DNA of 64,000 bases from Marinomonas phaeophyticola (GCF_026966905.1 NZ_JAPUBN010000010.1:124001-188000); one strand, 5' to 3'. Counted from the stretch's first letter, positions 37,860 through 47,480 are shown. A program made the numbers and translations. Notes: generated from the letters alone by a model not told the origin.

Positions 37860-38999
37860 GTGGGTCGAAACGCAGTGAAGATCGTTGTTCGTAACGCAGT
37901 TAGCCAAGATATAGCCGAACTTGTTCAGCTTGAAAATACGGTATTTAAAACGGATAGAATAAGTCGTCGAAGTTTTCGGCATGCGCTTAACTCTGATAAC
38001 AGTGCGCTGTTAATGGCTTGCGAAATAGAAGAGCGTGATGGCACTGTTATAGAAAGTATAGTGGGGTATTCTTTACTGCATTTACACCAAGGAACACGCT
38101 TAGCCAGATTATACTCTTTAGCCGTAAGTCATCTGGCAAGAGGGAAGGGGGTGGCTCAAGCTTTGCTTCAGGCAAGTGAGCAGGAAGCGCTGTCTAAAAA
38201 TAAAATTGTATTACGACTTGAGGTCAATGAACATAATATTCCAGCAATTAAGTTGTATGAAAAGTTTGGGTATCGAAAGTTTGGTCATTATGATGCCTAT
38301 TATGAAGATTTAAGTAATGCATTGAGGATGCAAAAACGCATTCGCCATCTTTCTCAAGAACGCGTTTCTGTTGCATTGCCTTGGATTCAGCAAGGGACAC
38401 CTTTTACGTGTGGTCCAGCATCATTGCAGATGGGGTTAGCCGCATTGGTTAAATCCTATATGGCCGATCCTGATGATGAGCTGCAAATTTGGCGAGAAGC
38501 AACAACTATTTTTATGACATCTGGACACGGAGGATGTCATCCTATGGGATTGGCCCTTGCTGCTAAAAAAAGAGGCGCGGTTGCTCAAGTATGGTTAAGC
38601 GATAAATCTCCTTTGTTTGTGGATGGTGTTCGTGATGCGTTGAAGAAAGACATTGTTACTCGAGTACACTCTATGTTTGCGAAAGAGTGTGATGATAAGC
38701 AGGTCCCCATCCGTTACTTTGCAATGACACTATCTGATCTTTTAATGGCATTTGATGGCGGTGCTATCCCTATTATTTTGATCAGTACCTACCGTATGGA
38801 TGGTAAAAAAGCACCTCATTGGGTGGTATTATCTGGCTACGATGATCAATGTATTTATGTACATGATCCTGATCCAAGTAGTAATGAACATTCTAGTGTA
38901 GACTGTCAATATGTGCCAATCGCCAGAGAAGACTTTGAAAAAATGTCTCGTTTTGGGCAGACTCGTCTACAAACAGCGGTTCTTTTATCAACGACATAA
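37860..38999 (+). CDS. GNAT acetyltransferase fused to C39-like peptidase
   Basis: A 379-residue two-domain protein. The N-terminal GNAT domain (about 8-160) has the acetyl-CoA loop LARGKGVAQALL (92-103), resembling RimI. The C-terminal domain (about 170-375) is a papain-like C39 peptidase with Cys184 (TPFTCGPASLQMGLAAL), His320 (APHWVVLSGY) and Asp336 (YVHDPDP), a plausible catalytic triad. C39 domains cut double-glycine leader peptides when attached to exporters; here there is no exporter. Start is GTG 37860 or GTG 37875. Divergent from the RimK-family gene with a 163-bp gap. Together they suggest modification, acetylation and trimming of a peptide or protein, but no substrate is known. Confidence 0.85.
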   Translation: MGRNAVKIVVRNAVSQDIAELVQLENTVFKTDRISRRSFRHALNSDNSALLMACEIEERDGTVIESIVGYSLLHLHQGTRLARLYSLAVSHLARGKGVAQALLQASEQEALSKNKIVLRLEVNEHNIPAIKLYEKFGYRKFGHYDAYYEDLSNALRMQKRIRHLSQERVSVALPWIQQGTPFTCGPASLQMGLAALVKSYMADPDDELQIWREATTIFMTSGHGGCHPMGLALAAKKRGAVAQVWLSDKSPLFVDGVRDALKKDIVTRVHSMFAKECDDKQVPIRYFAMTLSDLLMAFDGGAIPIILISTYRMDGKKAPHWVVLSGYDDQCIYVHDPDPSSNEHSSVDCQYVPIAREDFEKMSRFGQTRLQTAVLLSTT

Positions 39000-39022
39000 C
39001 ATCTATTAAAGCAGGAAAAAGA

Positions 39023-39187
39023 GTGAAGAAGTACCTAGCGATATTCGCCATTGTTTGTTTAGTGGGATTGGTTTCGGCCGCCGGTGTATTTATCGGGGCA
39101 TTATTTTCTGATCCCTCAATGGATGAGCATGAAGGAATACAAAGCCCGGATTCAAACACGAATGATTTACCCAATTTGAATTATTAA
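39023..39187 (+). CDS. Small single-pass membrane protein, 54 residues
   Basis: GTG start at 39023, preceded by a good ribosome-binding site (GCAGGAAAAAGA), ending in TAA at 39187. The protein has KKY, then a hydrophobic helix (about 5-28: LAIFAIVCLVGLVSAAGVF), then an acidic hydrophilic tail (SDPSMDEHEGIQSPDS). It sits 23 bases after the GNAT-C39 gene and probably shares its transcript. It has no recognised family; a membrane anchor, accessory or peptide substrate of the neighbouring enzymes are open possibilities. Confidence 0.6.
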   Translation: MKKYLAIFAIVCLVGLVSAAGVFIGALFSDPSMDEHEGIQSPDSNTNDLPNLNY

Positions 39188-39269
39188 GATTCATCGATAA
39201 ATCATGAAGTTTATGGTTCCATAAAGTGCTGTGATATGATGGCAAAAATTTTATTAGATAGGTAAGTAC

Positions 39270-39659
39270 ATGTCGTTTGATGATCAACAAGTAGAAACTT
39301 TTTTCCGTTTACAAAGTAATACTCGCTATGATGAAGTCGTGAATCATTGTAAAAAGAAACAGGATGTTTGGGTGCTACAAGATGATCAAGGTTGTCTTAT
39401 CATCGAGTTGGGAAGTGAGAAGGTTTTACCTATTTGGAATGACTCATCATTAGCTGAGCAGTGGAAAGGGAAAGAATATGAAGGTTTTTCCGCAAGCGTA
39501 ATAGCCTTTGCTGATTTTTCAAGTAAATGGTTACCTGGCATGGTAAGAGATGGTTTTAAACTAGGGATAGCCCCCAATCTAGCCGGCGAAGGCATCGTTG
39601 TTGCTACGGCTGAATTTGCCCGAGATATTGGTGTTGATTTAACTACCGAATCACACTAG
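39270..39659 (+). CDS. DUF2750 family protein
   Basis: A 129-residue cytoplasmic protein with the DUF2750 pattern: RYDEVVNHCKKKQDVWVLQDDQG near residue 18, VLPIWNDSSLAEQW, and near the C-terminus KLGIAPNLAGEGIVVA. Function is unknown. It precedes the M48 lipoprotein gene by 28 bases, same direction. Confidence 0.75.
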   Translation: MSFDDQQVETFFRLQSNTRYDEVVNHCKKKQDVWVLQDDQGCLIIELGSEKVLPIWNDSSLAEQWKGKEYEGFSASVIAFADFSSKWLPGMVRDGFKLGIAPNLAGEGIVVATAEFARDIGVDLTTESH

Positions 39660-39687
39660 AAATCGATTTAATTTAGAGGATATTTGA

Positions 39688-40491
39688 ATGAAGATGCGCT
39701 TTTTACGCCACCTAACTATTGGAGCGATGTCTATTGCCCTGATTGCTTGTACTTCTTCTCCAACGGGTCGTTCTCAATTTGTATTGCTACCTGATAGCCA
39801 GCTTGATGAAATGGGTGTGCAATCCTTTACAACCATGAAAGAAGAGGTAAAAACGTCTACCAGTACCGCTCTAACAAAGAATGTACAATGTGTAGCCGAT
39901 CGCATTATTAACGTTTTACCGGATGAATATCGAGACCAAGAATGGGAGGTTGTGTTATTTGACGACCCTCAAGTGAATGCATTTGCTTTACCTGGTTATA
40001 AAATCGGTGTTTATACTGGATTGCTTGAGGTAGCAACCAATCAGTCTCAGTTGGCGTCAGTTATGGGGCATGAAGTTGGTCATGTATTGGCTCGTCACGG
40101 TAATGAGCGTGTTTCTACACAACTTGCGACCAGTCAGGTCTTGGCTCTTGGCCAAAAACTAAGTGGCGCGAGTACGCCAGTAAAACAAGCTATATTTCAA
40201 GGGTTGGGACTCGGCGCCCAATACGGTATTATTTTACCCTTTAGTCGAGCTCATGAATCAGAAGCCGATTTAATGGGGCTTGATTTGATGTCTCAAGCGG
40301 GGTTTGATCCAAGAGAAAGTACTGAACTATGGCGTAACATGAGTGCAAATTCTGGTGAACAGCCTTCAGAATTGATGTCTACTCACCCATCGCACTCTAC
40401 ACGAATAGATGATTTGAATCATAACATGGCCGCACCTCTAGCCAAGTATCAAGCGTTAGTGGCTCAGAATAAACAGGCTAATTGCTATTAG
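39688..40491 (+). CDS. M48-family metalloprotease lipoprotein
   Basis: A 267-residue predicted lipoprotein (lipobox IALIACTS, Cys21) with a zinc metalloprotease domain: HEVGH at 128-132 (His128, Glu129, His132) and third ligand Glu192 in HESEADLMG, followed by THPSHSTRIDDL. Resembles LoiP/YcaL/BepA-type periplasmic proteases attached to the outer membrane that remove misfolded outer-membrane proteins. A strong intrinsic terminator follows. Confidence 0.92.
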   Translation: MKMRFLRHLTIGAMSIALIACTSSPTGRSQFVLLPDSQLDEMGVQSFTTMKEEVKTSTSTALTKNVQCVADRIINVLPDEYRDQEWEVVLFDDPQVNAFALPGYKIGVYTGLLEVATNQSQLASVMGHEVGHVLARHGNERVSTQLATSQVLALGQKLSGASTPVKQAIFQGLGLGAQYGIILPFSRAHESEADLMGLDLMSQAGFDPRESTELWRNMSANSGEQPSELMSTHPSHSTRIDDLNHNMAAPLAKYQALVAQNKQANCY

Positions 40492-40518
40492 TCTTTACTG
40501 ATAGACTAGGGTGATGGT

Positions 40519-40562
40519 AAAACCAGATAGAGACTTTTAAAGAGTCATTATCTGGTTTTTTT
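40519..40562 (+). terminator. Intrinsic terminator after the M48 lipoprotein gene
   Basis: Eleven-base arms AAAACCAGATA / TATCTGGTTTT, inner stem-loop of 19 bases, ending in a seven-T run. Confidence 0.92.
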
Positions 40563-40585
40563 GTATCTAATTAACGTCGTGACTA

Positions 40586-41479
40586 TCAATTTACTCTTTT
40601 CTCGAAGGTACGTATAAGGACATCGATCATAGCAATCGCCGCTGTGGATAATTGGGTGCGGCTACGGGTGATAATACCAATGTCTCTTGCTATTGTAGGC
40701 TCAATAACAGGCAAACAATACGCGCCTTGTTCTTGCATCTGTTGTTCACAAAGGGCCGGCACAACGGCGACGCCTAACCCCGTTGCAACCATTCTTCCTA
40801 CAGTGGCTAATTGATGGGCATCATAGGCAACTGAAAGTGTTAAATTATGTTGTTCCAATGTCTCTTCAATGAGCTGTCTAACACTGGAAGGCCGCTGTAG
40901 TGTAATAAAATCATGTTCAAGTAATATTTTCCAGGAGATATTCTTTGCTGTTCTTAAAGGGTGGTCTTTCGGTAAAACGGCAATAAAACGATCTTTCATT
41001 AAGGGCTTAAAATTTAAGTCATCATTGTTACCTGGATCAAAAGAAATACCTATTTCTAATCGCCCTTGACGCACCATATCCACTACCGTATCGGCAAGTA
41101 CATCATGTATTTCGACTTTAATCTTAGGGTATTTTTGGTGGTAGTTTAGTAAGCCTTCAGGTAATAAGGAGGCGGCAAAAGAAGGCATGGCCGCGATGGC
41201 TATTTTCCCCTTTTTTAATGAAAAACGTTGATGAATTTCTTCTTCTGCATTATCCCATTGTGCCAACAGCTGCTTAGCAATCGGAAGCAGCGCATCGCCT
41301 TCAGGTGTTAATGCAATCGTCCGAGTTGTCCGACTCAATAGTCGACCGCCTAATAAGTCTTCTAGATTTTTAATGGTCAGGCTCAATGTTGGTTGAGATA
41401 GGTGGAGAATATTGGCTGCTTCCGCAAAACTAAGAGTACGGGCAACGGTTACAAAAGCACGAAGCTGTTTCACATTCAT
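40586..41479 (-). CDS. LysR-family transcriptional regulator
   Basis: A 297-residue regulator: N-terminal winged helix (1-60; MNVKQLRAFVTVARTLSFAEAANILHLSQPTLSLTIKNLE) and a C-terminal ligand-binding domain (about 90-295). It is divergent from the CoA-transferase/thiolase operon, separated by 128 bp, the classic layout for a LysR regulator controlling the opposite operon. Likely inducer is a 3-oxoacid or its CoA ester (inference). Confidence 0.9.
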   Translation of the reverse strand: MNVKQLRAFVTVARTLSFAEAANILHLSQPTLSLTIKNLEDLLGGRLLSRTTRTIALTPEGDALLPIAKQLLAQWDNAEEEIHQRFSLKKGKIAIAAMPSFAASLLPEGLLNYHQKYPKIKVEIHDVLADTVVDMVRQGRLEIGISFDPGNNDDLNFKPLMKDRFIAVLPKDHPLRTAKNISWKILLEHDFITLQRPSSVRQLIEETLEQHNLTLSVAYDAHQLATVGRMVATGLGVAVVPALCEQQMQEQGAYCLPVIEPTIARDIGIITRSRTQLSTAAIAMIDVLIRTFEKRVN

Positions 41480-41607
41480 TGAAAAACCTGATTAATAAAT
41501 AGAAAAAATAAACTTAACTAATATATAAAACTAATACACACTCAGGACAAGTCAAAACGACATTTAATTTATTTATATGAACATCTAATGCTCAAAGGAG
41601 TATCAAA

Positions 41608-42309
41608 ATGGCAGGTTTCGATAAAGTGGTGTCAAGCTATGAAGAAGCAATGGCTGGTTTAGAAGATGGTATGACCGTGATTGCTGGCGGTTTTGGGTTG
41701 TGTGGTATACCTGAAAATTTAATATCAGAAATAAAAAAGCGCCAAACAAAAAACCTTACCATTGTATCGAATAATTGTGGTGTCGATGGTTTTGGGTTGG
41801 GCATTCTCCTTGAAGACAGACAAGTGAGTAAAATGGTGTCTTCTTATGTTGGGGAAAATGCGTTATTTGAAAAGCAATTATTAAATGGTGAGTTAGAAGT
41901 AGAGTTAACACCTCAAGGTACTTTAGCTGAAAAAATGCGTGCTGGTGGAGCAGGCATTCCTGCATTTTATACGGCTACCGGTGTTGGTACGCCTGTAGCG
42001 GAAGGCAAAGAAGTAAGAGAATTTGATGGTCGAGAATATCTATTGGAAGAATCCATTCGCGGTGACTTTGCTATTGTAAAAGGTTGGAAGGCCGACCGCT
42101 ATGGCAATGTGATCTATCGTCATACGGCACAAAATTTTAATCCACTGGCGGCAACGGCTGGGAAAATTACTGTTGTAGAAGTGGAAGAGTTGGTTGAAGT
42201 GGGTGAGCTGGACCCTGCACATATTCATACTCCTGGGATTTATGTAGATCGTTTAATTGTGGGGCAGTTTGAAAAACGCATTGAAAAACGCACTTTAACT
42301 GAGTCGTAA
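41608..42309 (+). CDS. scoA: 3-oxoacid CoA-transferase subunit A
   Basis: A 233-residue CoA-transferase alpha subunit with the family 1 signature [16 protein letters not shown] (about 25-40) and [14 protein letters not shown]. Length and sequence fit succinyl-CoA:acetoacetate transferase (ScoA) better than AtoD. With the next gene it moves CoA onto acetoacetate. An AAAGGAGTA ribosome-binding site precedes the ATG. Gene-symbol choice between scoA and atoD is uncertain. Confidence 0.88.
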   Translation: MAGFDKVVSSYEEAMAGLEDGMTVIAGGFGLCGIPENLISEIKKRQTKNLTIVSNNCGVDGFGLGILLEDRQVSKMVSSYVGENALFEKQLLNGELEVELTPQGTLAEKMRAGGAGIPAFYTATGVGTPVAEGKEVREFDGREYLLEESIRGDFAIVKGWKADRYGNVIYRHTAQNFNPLAATAGKITVVEVEELVEVGELDPAHIHTPGIYVDRLIVGQFEKRIEKRTLTES

Positions 42310-42387
42310 CCAGGTCATCTTGAGTTAATTCAATTAACGATACGTTCTTTTAACCCTTTTTTATTTCAACAGTATTATGGTGATGTT

Positions 42388-43047
42388 ATGACACTTTCTA
42401 GAGATCAAATGGCAATGCGTGTTGCGCGTGAACTGCAAGATGGCTTTTATGTGAATCTGGGTATAGGTATTCCTACCTTAGTAGCAAATTTTGTGCCTGA
42501 AGGGATGGAAGTCATGCTGCAATCTGAAAATGGCTTGTTAGGCATGGGGTCCTTCCCAACAGAAGAAACAATCGATGCTGATATGATTAATGCCGGAAAA
42601 CAGACGGTTACAGCCGTGGCGGGAGCGTCTATTTTTTCCTCGGCTGAATCCTTTGCCATGATTCGTGGTGGTCATGTTGATCTAACCGTTCTCGGTGCTT
42701 TCGAGGTAGACGTACAAGGGAATATTGCGTCTTGGATGATTCCAAATAAGCTCATTAAAGGCATGGGTGGGGCGATGGACCTTGTTGCCGGTGCTGACAA
42801 TATTATTGTCACTATGACTCATGCTTCAAAAAATGGTGATTCAAAGCTGTTAGAGTCTTGTTCATTACCGCTAACGGGGAAAGGTTGTATAAAAAAAGTA
42901 CTGACTGATTTGGCGTGGTTGGAAATTGAAGATGGTGCTTTTATTTTAAAAGAGCGCGCTCCTGGTGTCAGTGTCGAAGAGATTATAGAAAAAACTCAAG
43001 GTAAATTAATTGTGCCTGACCATGTGCCGGAAATGCAGTTCTCTTAA
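42388..43047 (+). CDS. scoB: 3-oxoacid CoA-transferase subunit B
   Basis: A 219-residue CoA-transferase beta subunit: VNLGIGIPTLVANF (22-35) and the catalytic glutamate Glu47 in QSENGLLGMG. Later FEVDVQGNIASWMIPN and GGAMDLVAGA are typical. Partner of the gene 78 bp upstream; the thiolase follows after 28 bp. Together they convert acetoacetate to acetyl-CoA. Confidence 0.9.
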   Translation: MTLSRDQMAMRVARELQDGFYVNLGIGIPTLVANFVPEGMEVMLQSENGLLGMGSFPTEETIDADMINAGKQTVTAVAGASIFSSAESFAMIRGGHVDLTVLGAFEVDVQGNIASWMIPNKLIKGMGGAMDLVAGADNIIVTMTHASKNGDSKLLESCSLPLTGKGCIKKVLTDLAWLEIEDGAFILKERAPGVSVEEIIEKTQGKLIVPDHVPEMQFS

Positions 43048-43075
43048 TTTTTGTCTTTTAAGGAAGTGAAATAAT

Positions 43076-44254
43076 ATGAAAATAGTTATTGTAGCCGCTA
43101 ATCGAACTCCTATAGGTGCGTTTTCTGGCGGACTGGCTTCACTGAGCGCAGTTGAACTAGGTCGCCAATTGTTAGCAAGTATGTTGAATAATCAGCCTCA
43201 GCTAGTGGAACATATTGATGAAGTGATTTTAGGGCAAGTACTGACGGCTGGTTGTGGTCAGAACCCCGCTCGGCAAACGGCCATTAATGCTGGTTTGCCA
43301 AATCATGTTTCAGCTATGACTATTAATAAAGTTTGTGGATCAGGTTTAAAAGCCGTGCAATTAGCCGCCCAAGCGATTATTGCTGGTGATGCGCAAATGG
43401 TGGTGGCGGGTGGACAAGAATCTATGAGTCAAGCGGCTCATGTTCTACCTAACAGTCGTAATGGACAAAAGATGGGGAACTGGTCGCTCGTTGACTCCAT
43501 GGTAACCGATGGGCTGTGGGATGCGTTTAATGACTATCATATGGGGATGACGGCCGAGAATATTGCTCAACGTTGGGATATTTCTCGTGCTGAACAAGAT
43601 GAATTTGCTGCTGCATCACAAAAGAAAGCCAGTGAAGCCATGTCTTCGGGGCGTTTTGAGAACGAGATTATTGCGATTAAAGTCCCGCAACGAAGAGGTG
43701 ATGATGTCATTGTCCTCACCGATGAGCAGCCCAGACCACAAACAACTTCAGAAACGCTGGGAAAACTGAGACCTGCATTTAAAAAAGAGGGCTCCGTAAC
43801 AGCAGGAAACTCATCAACTCTCAATGATGGTGCGGCTATGGTGGTTGTGACCACTGAGGAAAAAGCCCATGCTTTAGGTCTTCCTGTATTAGCCTACATA
43901 GAAAGTTATGCTAGCGCCGGTGTAGATCCTGAAATCATGGGAACAGGACCAATACAGGCAACCCAAAAATGCTTGAAAAAAGTGAATTGGTCGGTAAATG
44001 ACTTAGAGCTAATTGAAGCAAATGAAGCTTTTTCTGTACAAGCATTAAGTGTTAATAAAGAGCTAGGTTGGGATGTGAGTAAAGTGAATGTGAATGGTGG
44101 TGCGGTTGCTTTAGGGCATCCTATTGGTGCATCAGGTTGCCGCATTCTTGTCTCTTTAATTCATGAAATGCAAAAGCGAGATGCCAAAAAAGGGCTAGCG
44201 ACGCTTTGTATAGGCGGTGGTATGGGGACGGCTTTAGCGGTGTCTAAACAATAA
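43076..44254 (+). CDS. atoB: Acetyl-CoA C-acetyltransferase (thiolase)
   Basis: A 392-residue thiolase with all catalytic residues: Cys87 in NKVCGSGLKA, His348 in GHPIGASG and Cys378 in CIGGGMG. In the context of the CoA-transferase it should split acetoacetyl-CoA into two acetyl-CoA (ketone body/polyhydroxybutyrate-type pathway). Specificity for C4 is inferred from context. A bidirectional terminator follows. Confidence 0.92.
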   Translation: MKIVIVAANRTPIGAFSGGLASLSAVELGRQLLASMLNNQPQLVEHIDEVILGQVLTAGCGQNPARQTAINAGLPNHVSAMTINKVCGSGLKAVQLAAQAIIAGDAQMVVAGGQESMSQAAHVLPNSRNGQKMGNWSLVDSMVTDGLWDAFNDYHMGMTAENIAQRWDISRAEQDEFAAASQKKASEAMSSGRFENEIIAIKVPQRRGDDVIVLTDEQPRPQTTSETLGKLRPAFKKEGSVTAGNSSTLNDGAAMVVVTTEEKAHALGLPVLAYIESYASAGVDPEIMGTGPIQATQKCLKKVNWSVNDLELIEANEAFSVQALSVNKELGWDVSKVNVNGGAVALGHPIGASGCRILVSLIHEMQKRDAKKGLATLCIGGGMGTALAVSKQ

Positions 44255-44276
44255 TCCGCTCTTGGTTCGTGCTAAT

Positions 44277-44310
44277 AAAAAAGAAGGTGCTTTAGTGCGC
44301 CTTCTTTTTT
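44277..44310. terminator. Bidirectional intrinsic terminator
   Basis: Arms GAAGGTGC / GCGCCTTC (one G-T pair) extended by A-run on the left and T-run on the right, between the convergent thiolase and lipoprotein genes; usable in both directions. Confidence 0.9.
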
Positions 44311-44350
44311 GATCAACGCGATAACGTTTTTTTAATAATATATTTTTGGG

Positions 44351-44779
44351 CTATAACAGATGATTAAGTACTAACGAACCTTGATGTTGTAATAAAGCTA
44401 TTTGAGATGCATCTTTAATGTCTTTTGTTTGCCAGTTTTCAATGTTGATGTTTTGAAAATCAAGAGAGTGCTGGCTTAATATTTGATTGATCTCCCTCTG
44501 GCTAATGTTACCTCTGTCTTGATAATGCAGACGCTGTGCTTCATCTAGGTAAGAGACTTGACCATTTGGTAGGTAAATAGCACCAGTAATAAAATCGACT
44601 GCGAAGCCAACCACGCCAGGAACGAAAAATAAAATAGTACCTATGGCATTTAAAGCCACAATGCTTAAATCAAGCTTACTGGAATTATGTGTATTTCTTT
44701 CGGGGTAAATTAATGTACCACACGCCGTGAGGCTCACTATCATCATGCCGCTAAGTGCAATAGGCAGTAAAGGTTTCAT
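44351..44779 (-). CDS. Small lipoprotein of unknown function
   Basis: A 142-residue predicted lipoprotein (lipobox VSLTACGT, Cys20). The N-terminal GTLIYPERN segment, then a hydrophobic stretch (LDLSIVALNAIGTILFFVPGVVGFAVDFITGAIYLP) and a helical tail define a family of short gammaproteobacterial lipoproteins of unknown role. GGAG lies 10 bases upstream of the ATG. Confidence 0.7.
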   Translation of the reverse strand: MKPLLPIALSGMMIVSLTACGTLIYPERNTHNSSKLDLSIVALNAIGTILFFVPGVVGFAVDFITGAIYLPNGQVSYLDEAQRLHYQDRGNISQREINQILSQHSLDFQNINIENWQTKDIKDASQIALLQHQGSLVLNHLL

Positions 44780-44961
44780 AGCAGTTTCTCCAAGGAATAT
44801 AGAAGTCTAGTTTAACTCTCTATAAAACATTAATGTCTACACTACACAAGAATTCTGTTTGCTAAATGTGTAAAACCTTAGTAACTGACGTTAGAACGCA
44901 TTTCTATCAAGCGAAATCAGTGCGACAATGTTTTTTTATATTCTAAGGAAGCAAACTTGCT

Positions 44962-45332
44962 ATGAAAAAAGAATTCAACACTCTTACGGCAGAAGAGCAG
45001 CGTGTTATTTTGAATAAAGGCACTGAGCGAGCATTTACTGGAGAATATACCGATTTCTTTGAAGGGGGTATTACGCTTGTAAGCAATGTGAAACACCTCT
45101 TTATCGCTCTGAACATAAGTTTCCTTCCCACTGTGGTTGGCCAAGTTTTGATGATGAAATACCTGGTGCAGTGAAACGCGTCCCGGATGCTGATGGGCGT
45201 CGTATTGAAATTGTTTGTGCGCATTGCGAAGGCCATTTAGGTCATGTTTTTGAGGGTGAGTACCTGACAGAAAAAAATATTCGTCACTGTGTAAACTCTA
45301 TTTCTATGACTTTTATTGCTAACGATGAATAG
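44962..45332 (+). pseudogene. msrB: Peptide-methionine (R)-S-oxide reductase MsrB, frameshifted
   Basis: MsrB domain in two frames. The first frame starts at ATG 44962 and stops at 45174; homology continues in the +1-missing frame to TAG 45332. Restoring a sixth G in the G5 run at 45064-45068 gives [21 protein letters not shown] and a 123-residue protein with both zinc CxxC pairs (CKQC, CAHC) and the catalytic cysteine of [11 protein letters not shown]. MsrB repairs R-methionine sulfoxide; the matching MsrA is at 54624-55277. As written the protein would be inactive. Confidence 0.85.
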
Positions 45333-45379
45333 ATGGCCTAGAAGAGTTTTATGACGGTATAGTATTACGGCGGTAGTGA

Positions 45380-45417
45380 ATAAAAGGGTGCTTTTATTTT
45401 TAGAAACACCCTTTTAT
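45380..45417. terminator. Bidirectional stem-loop between msrB and TRAP permease
   Basis: Eleven-base perfect arms ATAAAAGGGTG / CACCCTTTTAT around a 16-base loop, between two convergent genes. Confidence 0.85.
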
Positions 45418-45433
45418 CGTGCGAATTAAAGAA

Positions 45434-47461
45434 CTAGGCTAGTTTCCTTTGGCGTAGCTGTAAGAATATCATTGGAGCAAGTAAAACAAGCCCAATGGCC
45501 ATGGTAACGAGTCCTGGCGCAATAAATAGGAAGGAGACAAGGGCAAACCACCAACGCTGAGCCATGCTCATATGAGTGAATAGATAGCCTGCAAATGCGG
45601 TTCCTAAAGTGGCAATACCTAACATCGCACCCACCAAGGTGACAAAGAAAGAGTACCAGGTGAAACCATCGACAACGATTAATAGCGCCGGAGAATACAC
45701 AAAGACAAAAGGAACAAGTGCTTTTGCAATGCCTAGACGGAAAGCGGTATTACCTGTTTTAAATGGATTGGCTCCTGCAATACCCGCTGCCGCATAGGCG
45801 GCTAATGCCACGGGAGGCGTTATATCAGCAAGTACTCCGTAATAGAAAACGAAGAAATGAGATACCAAAGGCTGGACATTAAGTTGCGCTAATGCGGGAG
45901 CCGCAACTGCAACGAGAATGATGTAGGTTGCCGTAGTTGGAATACCAGCGCCCATAATAATACACGCTAATGCGATGAGTATTAATGAAACGAAGAGAGC
46001 CCATTGTTCTACAGAGAAGAAGTTTAGTGGCCAGATATCACCAATGACTGCGCCCATATCTGTTGCGGTTTGGACAACAACATAACCTAATCTAAAGCCA
46101 ACACCAGTAAGTGTTACTACCCCTACAACAATACCTACGGTTGCGGCTGCGGCGCCAACGGCCAGTGTGTTTTTCGCTCCAACAGCTAGAGAATCCCATA
46201 AATCTTTGATCGATAAACGGTTTACAGGGTTAAGAAAGCCAACAACAACACAGGCAATGATCCCATATACAGCGGCAAAATCCGGTGTTCTGCCATCTAA
46301 GATGAAATAGACCAAGATGCCCAAGGGAATAATGGATAGCCAATGTTGTTTGATTACCAACGCTGCTTTCGGTAATTCTTCAGCTCGTAATCCTCGTAAA
46401 CCTAATTTCTTAGCTTCAAGGTGAACCATGATAAAGATGCCGAAATAATGCAGTAGCGCAGGGAAAAGTGCTGCGGTTAATACATCTTTTAGAGGGATTT
46501 CAAGGTATTCCACCATGATAAACGCCGCGGCACCCAGAATAGGAGGTGTGATTTGGCCTCCTGTAGAGGAGGTTGCTTCAACCGCACCGGCAAAATGAGG
46601 TGGGTAACCTACCTTCTTCATGGCGGGAATGGTTAATGCGCCAGTGGTCACCGTGTTGGCAATAGAAGATCCTGAAATAGTGCCCATAAAAGCGGAGGAA
46701 AAAATGGCTACTTTAGCTGGACCACCTGAATATCTACCAGCAATGACCATAGCCAGATCGATAAATAATTGACCTAGACCAATACGGGTAGCTAAGACAC
46801 CAAACAAAATAAATAAGAAGACGTATTGGGCCATGACACCAATCGCAACGCCATAAATTCCTTGATTGGTTAAGTATAAGTGGTTTATTAGTCCTAACCA
46901 GCTGGTACCACCATGCTTCAAGGCTCCGGGAGCATAGGGGCCAAAAAGTGCAAAGGCAATGAATATTAAGCCAATAATAGGTAACGTTGGGCCGACAGAG
47001 CGGCGCGTTGCTTCCAGGGTTAAGACCAGTAAGATGGTCCCCATTAAAATATCAATTTCAGAGGGGTTACCCACTCGGTCAGCTAAGATTTCTGGTGGTA
47101 ATAATGGTAGGTACAGTGCAGCAGCCACTGACGCGATACTGAAAATAACATCAAGAATCGATACGCCGCTGATGCGATACCAGGTTGCTTTGGGTAGGTC
47201 TAAGGAGGTGGATTTTTTATAAGAGAAAAGTAAAAAAACCAATCCAAGAACAAACGAAATGTGTAGGCCTCGATGGAGAACTTCTCGAACTAATCCAAAG
47301 CCTGAAGCGTAGAAATGGTAGGCTGACATGGATACTAGAATAGTGGCGATGACCGCCGCCATCATTTTTCCAGTAGGTCTAAAGGCCAGCTCTGGGTCGT
47401 ACTTTCGTTCAATAGCGGCTAATTCTTCTGGGGTTAGCTCTTTCTTGAGATCTGATGACAT
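45434..47461 (-). CDS. TRAP transporter fused permease (TAXI type)
   Basis: A 675-residue inner-membrane protein fusing the small DctQ-like and large DctM-like subunits, with about 17 membrane segments. The DctM part shows GTISGSSIANTVTTGALTIP, AVEATSSTGGQITPP and IMGAGIPTTATYIILVAVAAPAL. The downstream binding-protein gene is TAXI type, confirming the class. It likely uses a sodium gradient to import a carboxylate. The substrate is unknown. Confidence 0.93.
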   Translation of the reverse strand: MSSDLKKELTPEELAAIERKYDPELAFRPTGKMMAAVIATILVSMSAYHFYASGFGLVREVLHRGLHISFVLGLVFLLFSYKKSTSLDLPKATWYRISGVSILDVIFSIASVAAALYLPLLPPEILADRVGNPSEIDILMGTILLVLTLEATRRSVGPTLPIIGLIFIAFALFGPYAPGALKHGGTSWLGLINHLYLTNQGIYGVAIGVMAQYVFLFILFGVLATRIGLGQLFIDLAMVIAGRYSGGPAKVAIFSSAFMGTISGSSIANTVTTGALTIPAMKKVGYPPHFAGAVEATSSTGGQITPPILGAAAFIMVEYLEIPLKDVLTAALFPALLHYFGIFIMVHLEAKKLGLRGLRAEELPKAALVIKQHWLSIIPLGILVYFILDGRTPDFAAVYGIIACVVVGFLNPVNRLSIKDLWDSLAVGAKNTLAVGAAAATVGIVVGVVTLTGVGFRLGYVVVQTATDMGAVIGDIWPLNFFSVEQWALFVSLILIALACIIMGAGIPTTATYIILVAVAAPALAQLNVQPLVSHFFVFYYGVLADITPPVALAAYAAAGIAGANPFKTGNTAFRLGIAKALVPFVFVYSPALLIVVDGFTWYSFFVTLVGAMLGIATLGTAFAGYLFTHMSMAQRWWFALVSFLFIAPGLVTMAIGLVLLAPMIFLQLRQRKLA

Positions 47462-47480
47462 AATAGCTCCAGTAAGATCA

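Noticed and set aside
45064..45080. A missing T at 45077-45078 as the msrB lesion.
   Set aside because: Adding a G to the G5 run just upstream gives GGYYACKQC, which fits the MsrB pattern better.
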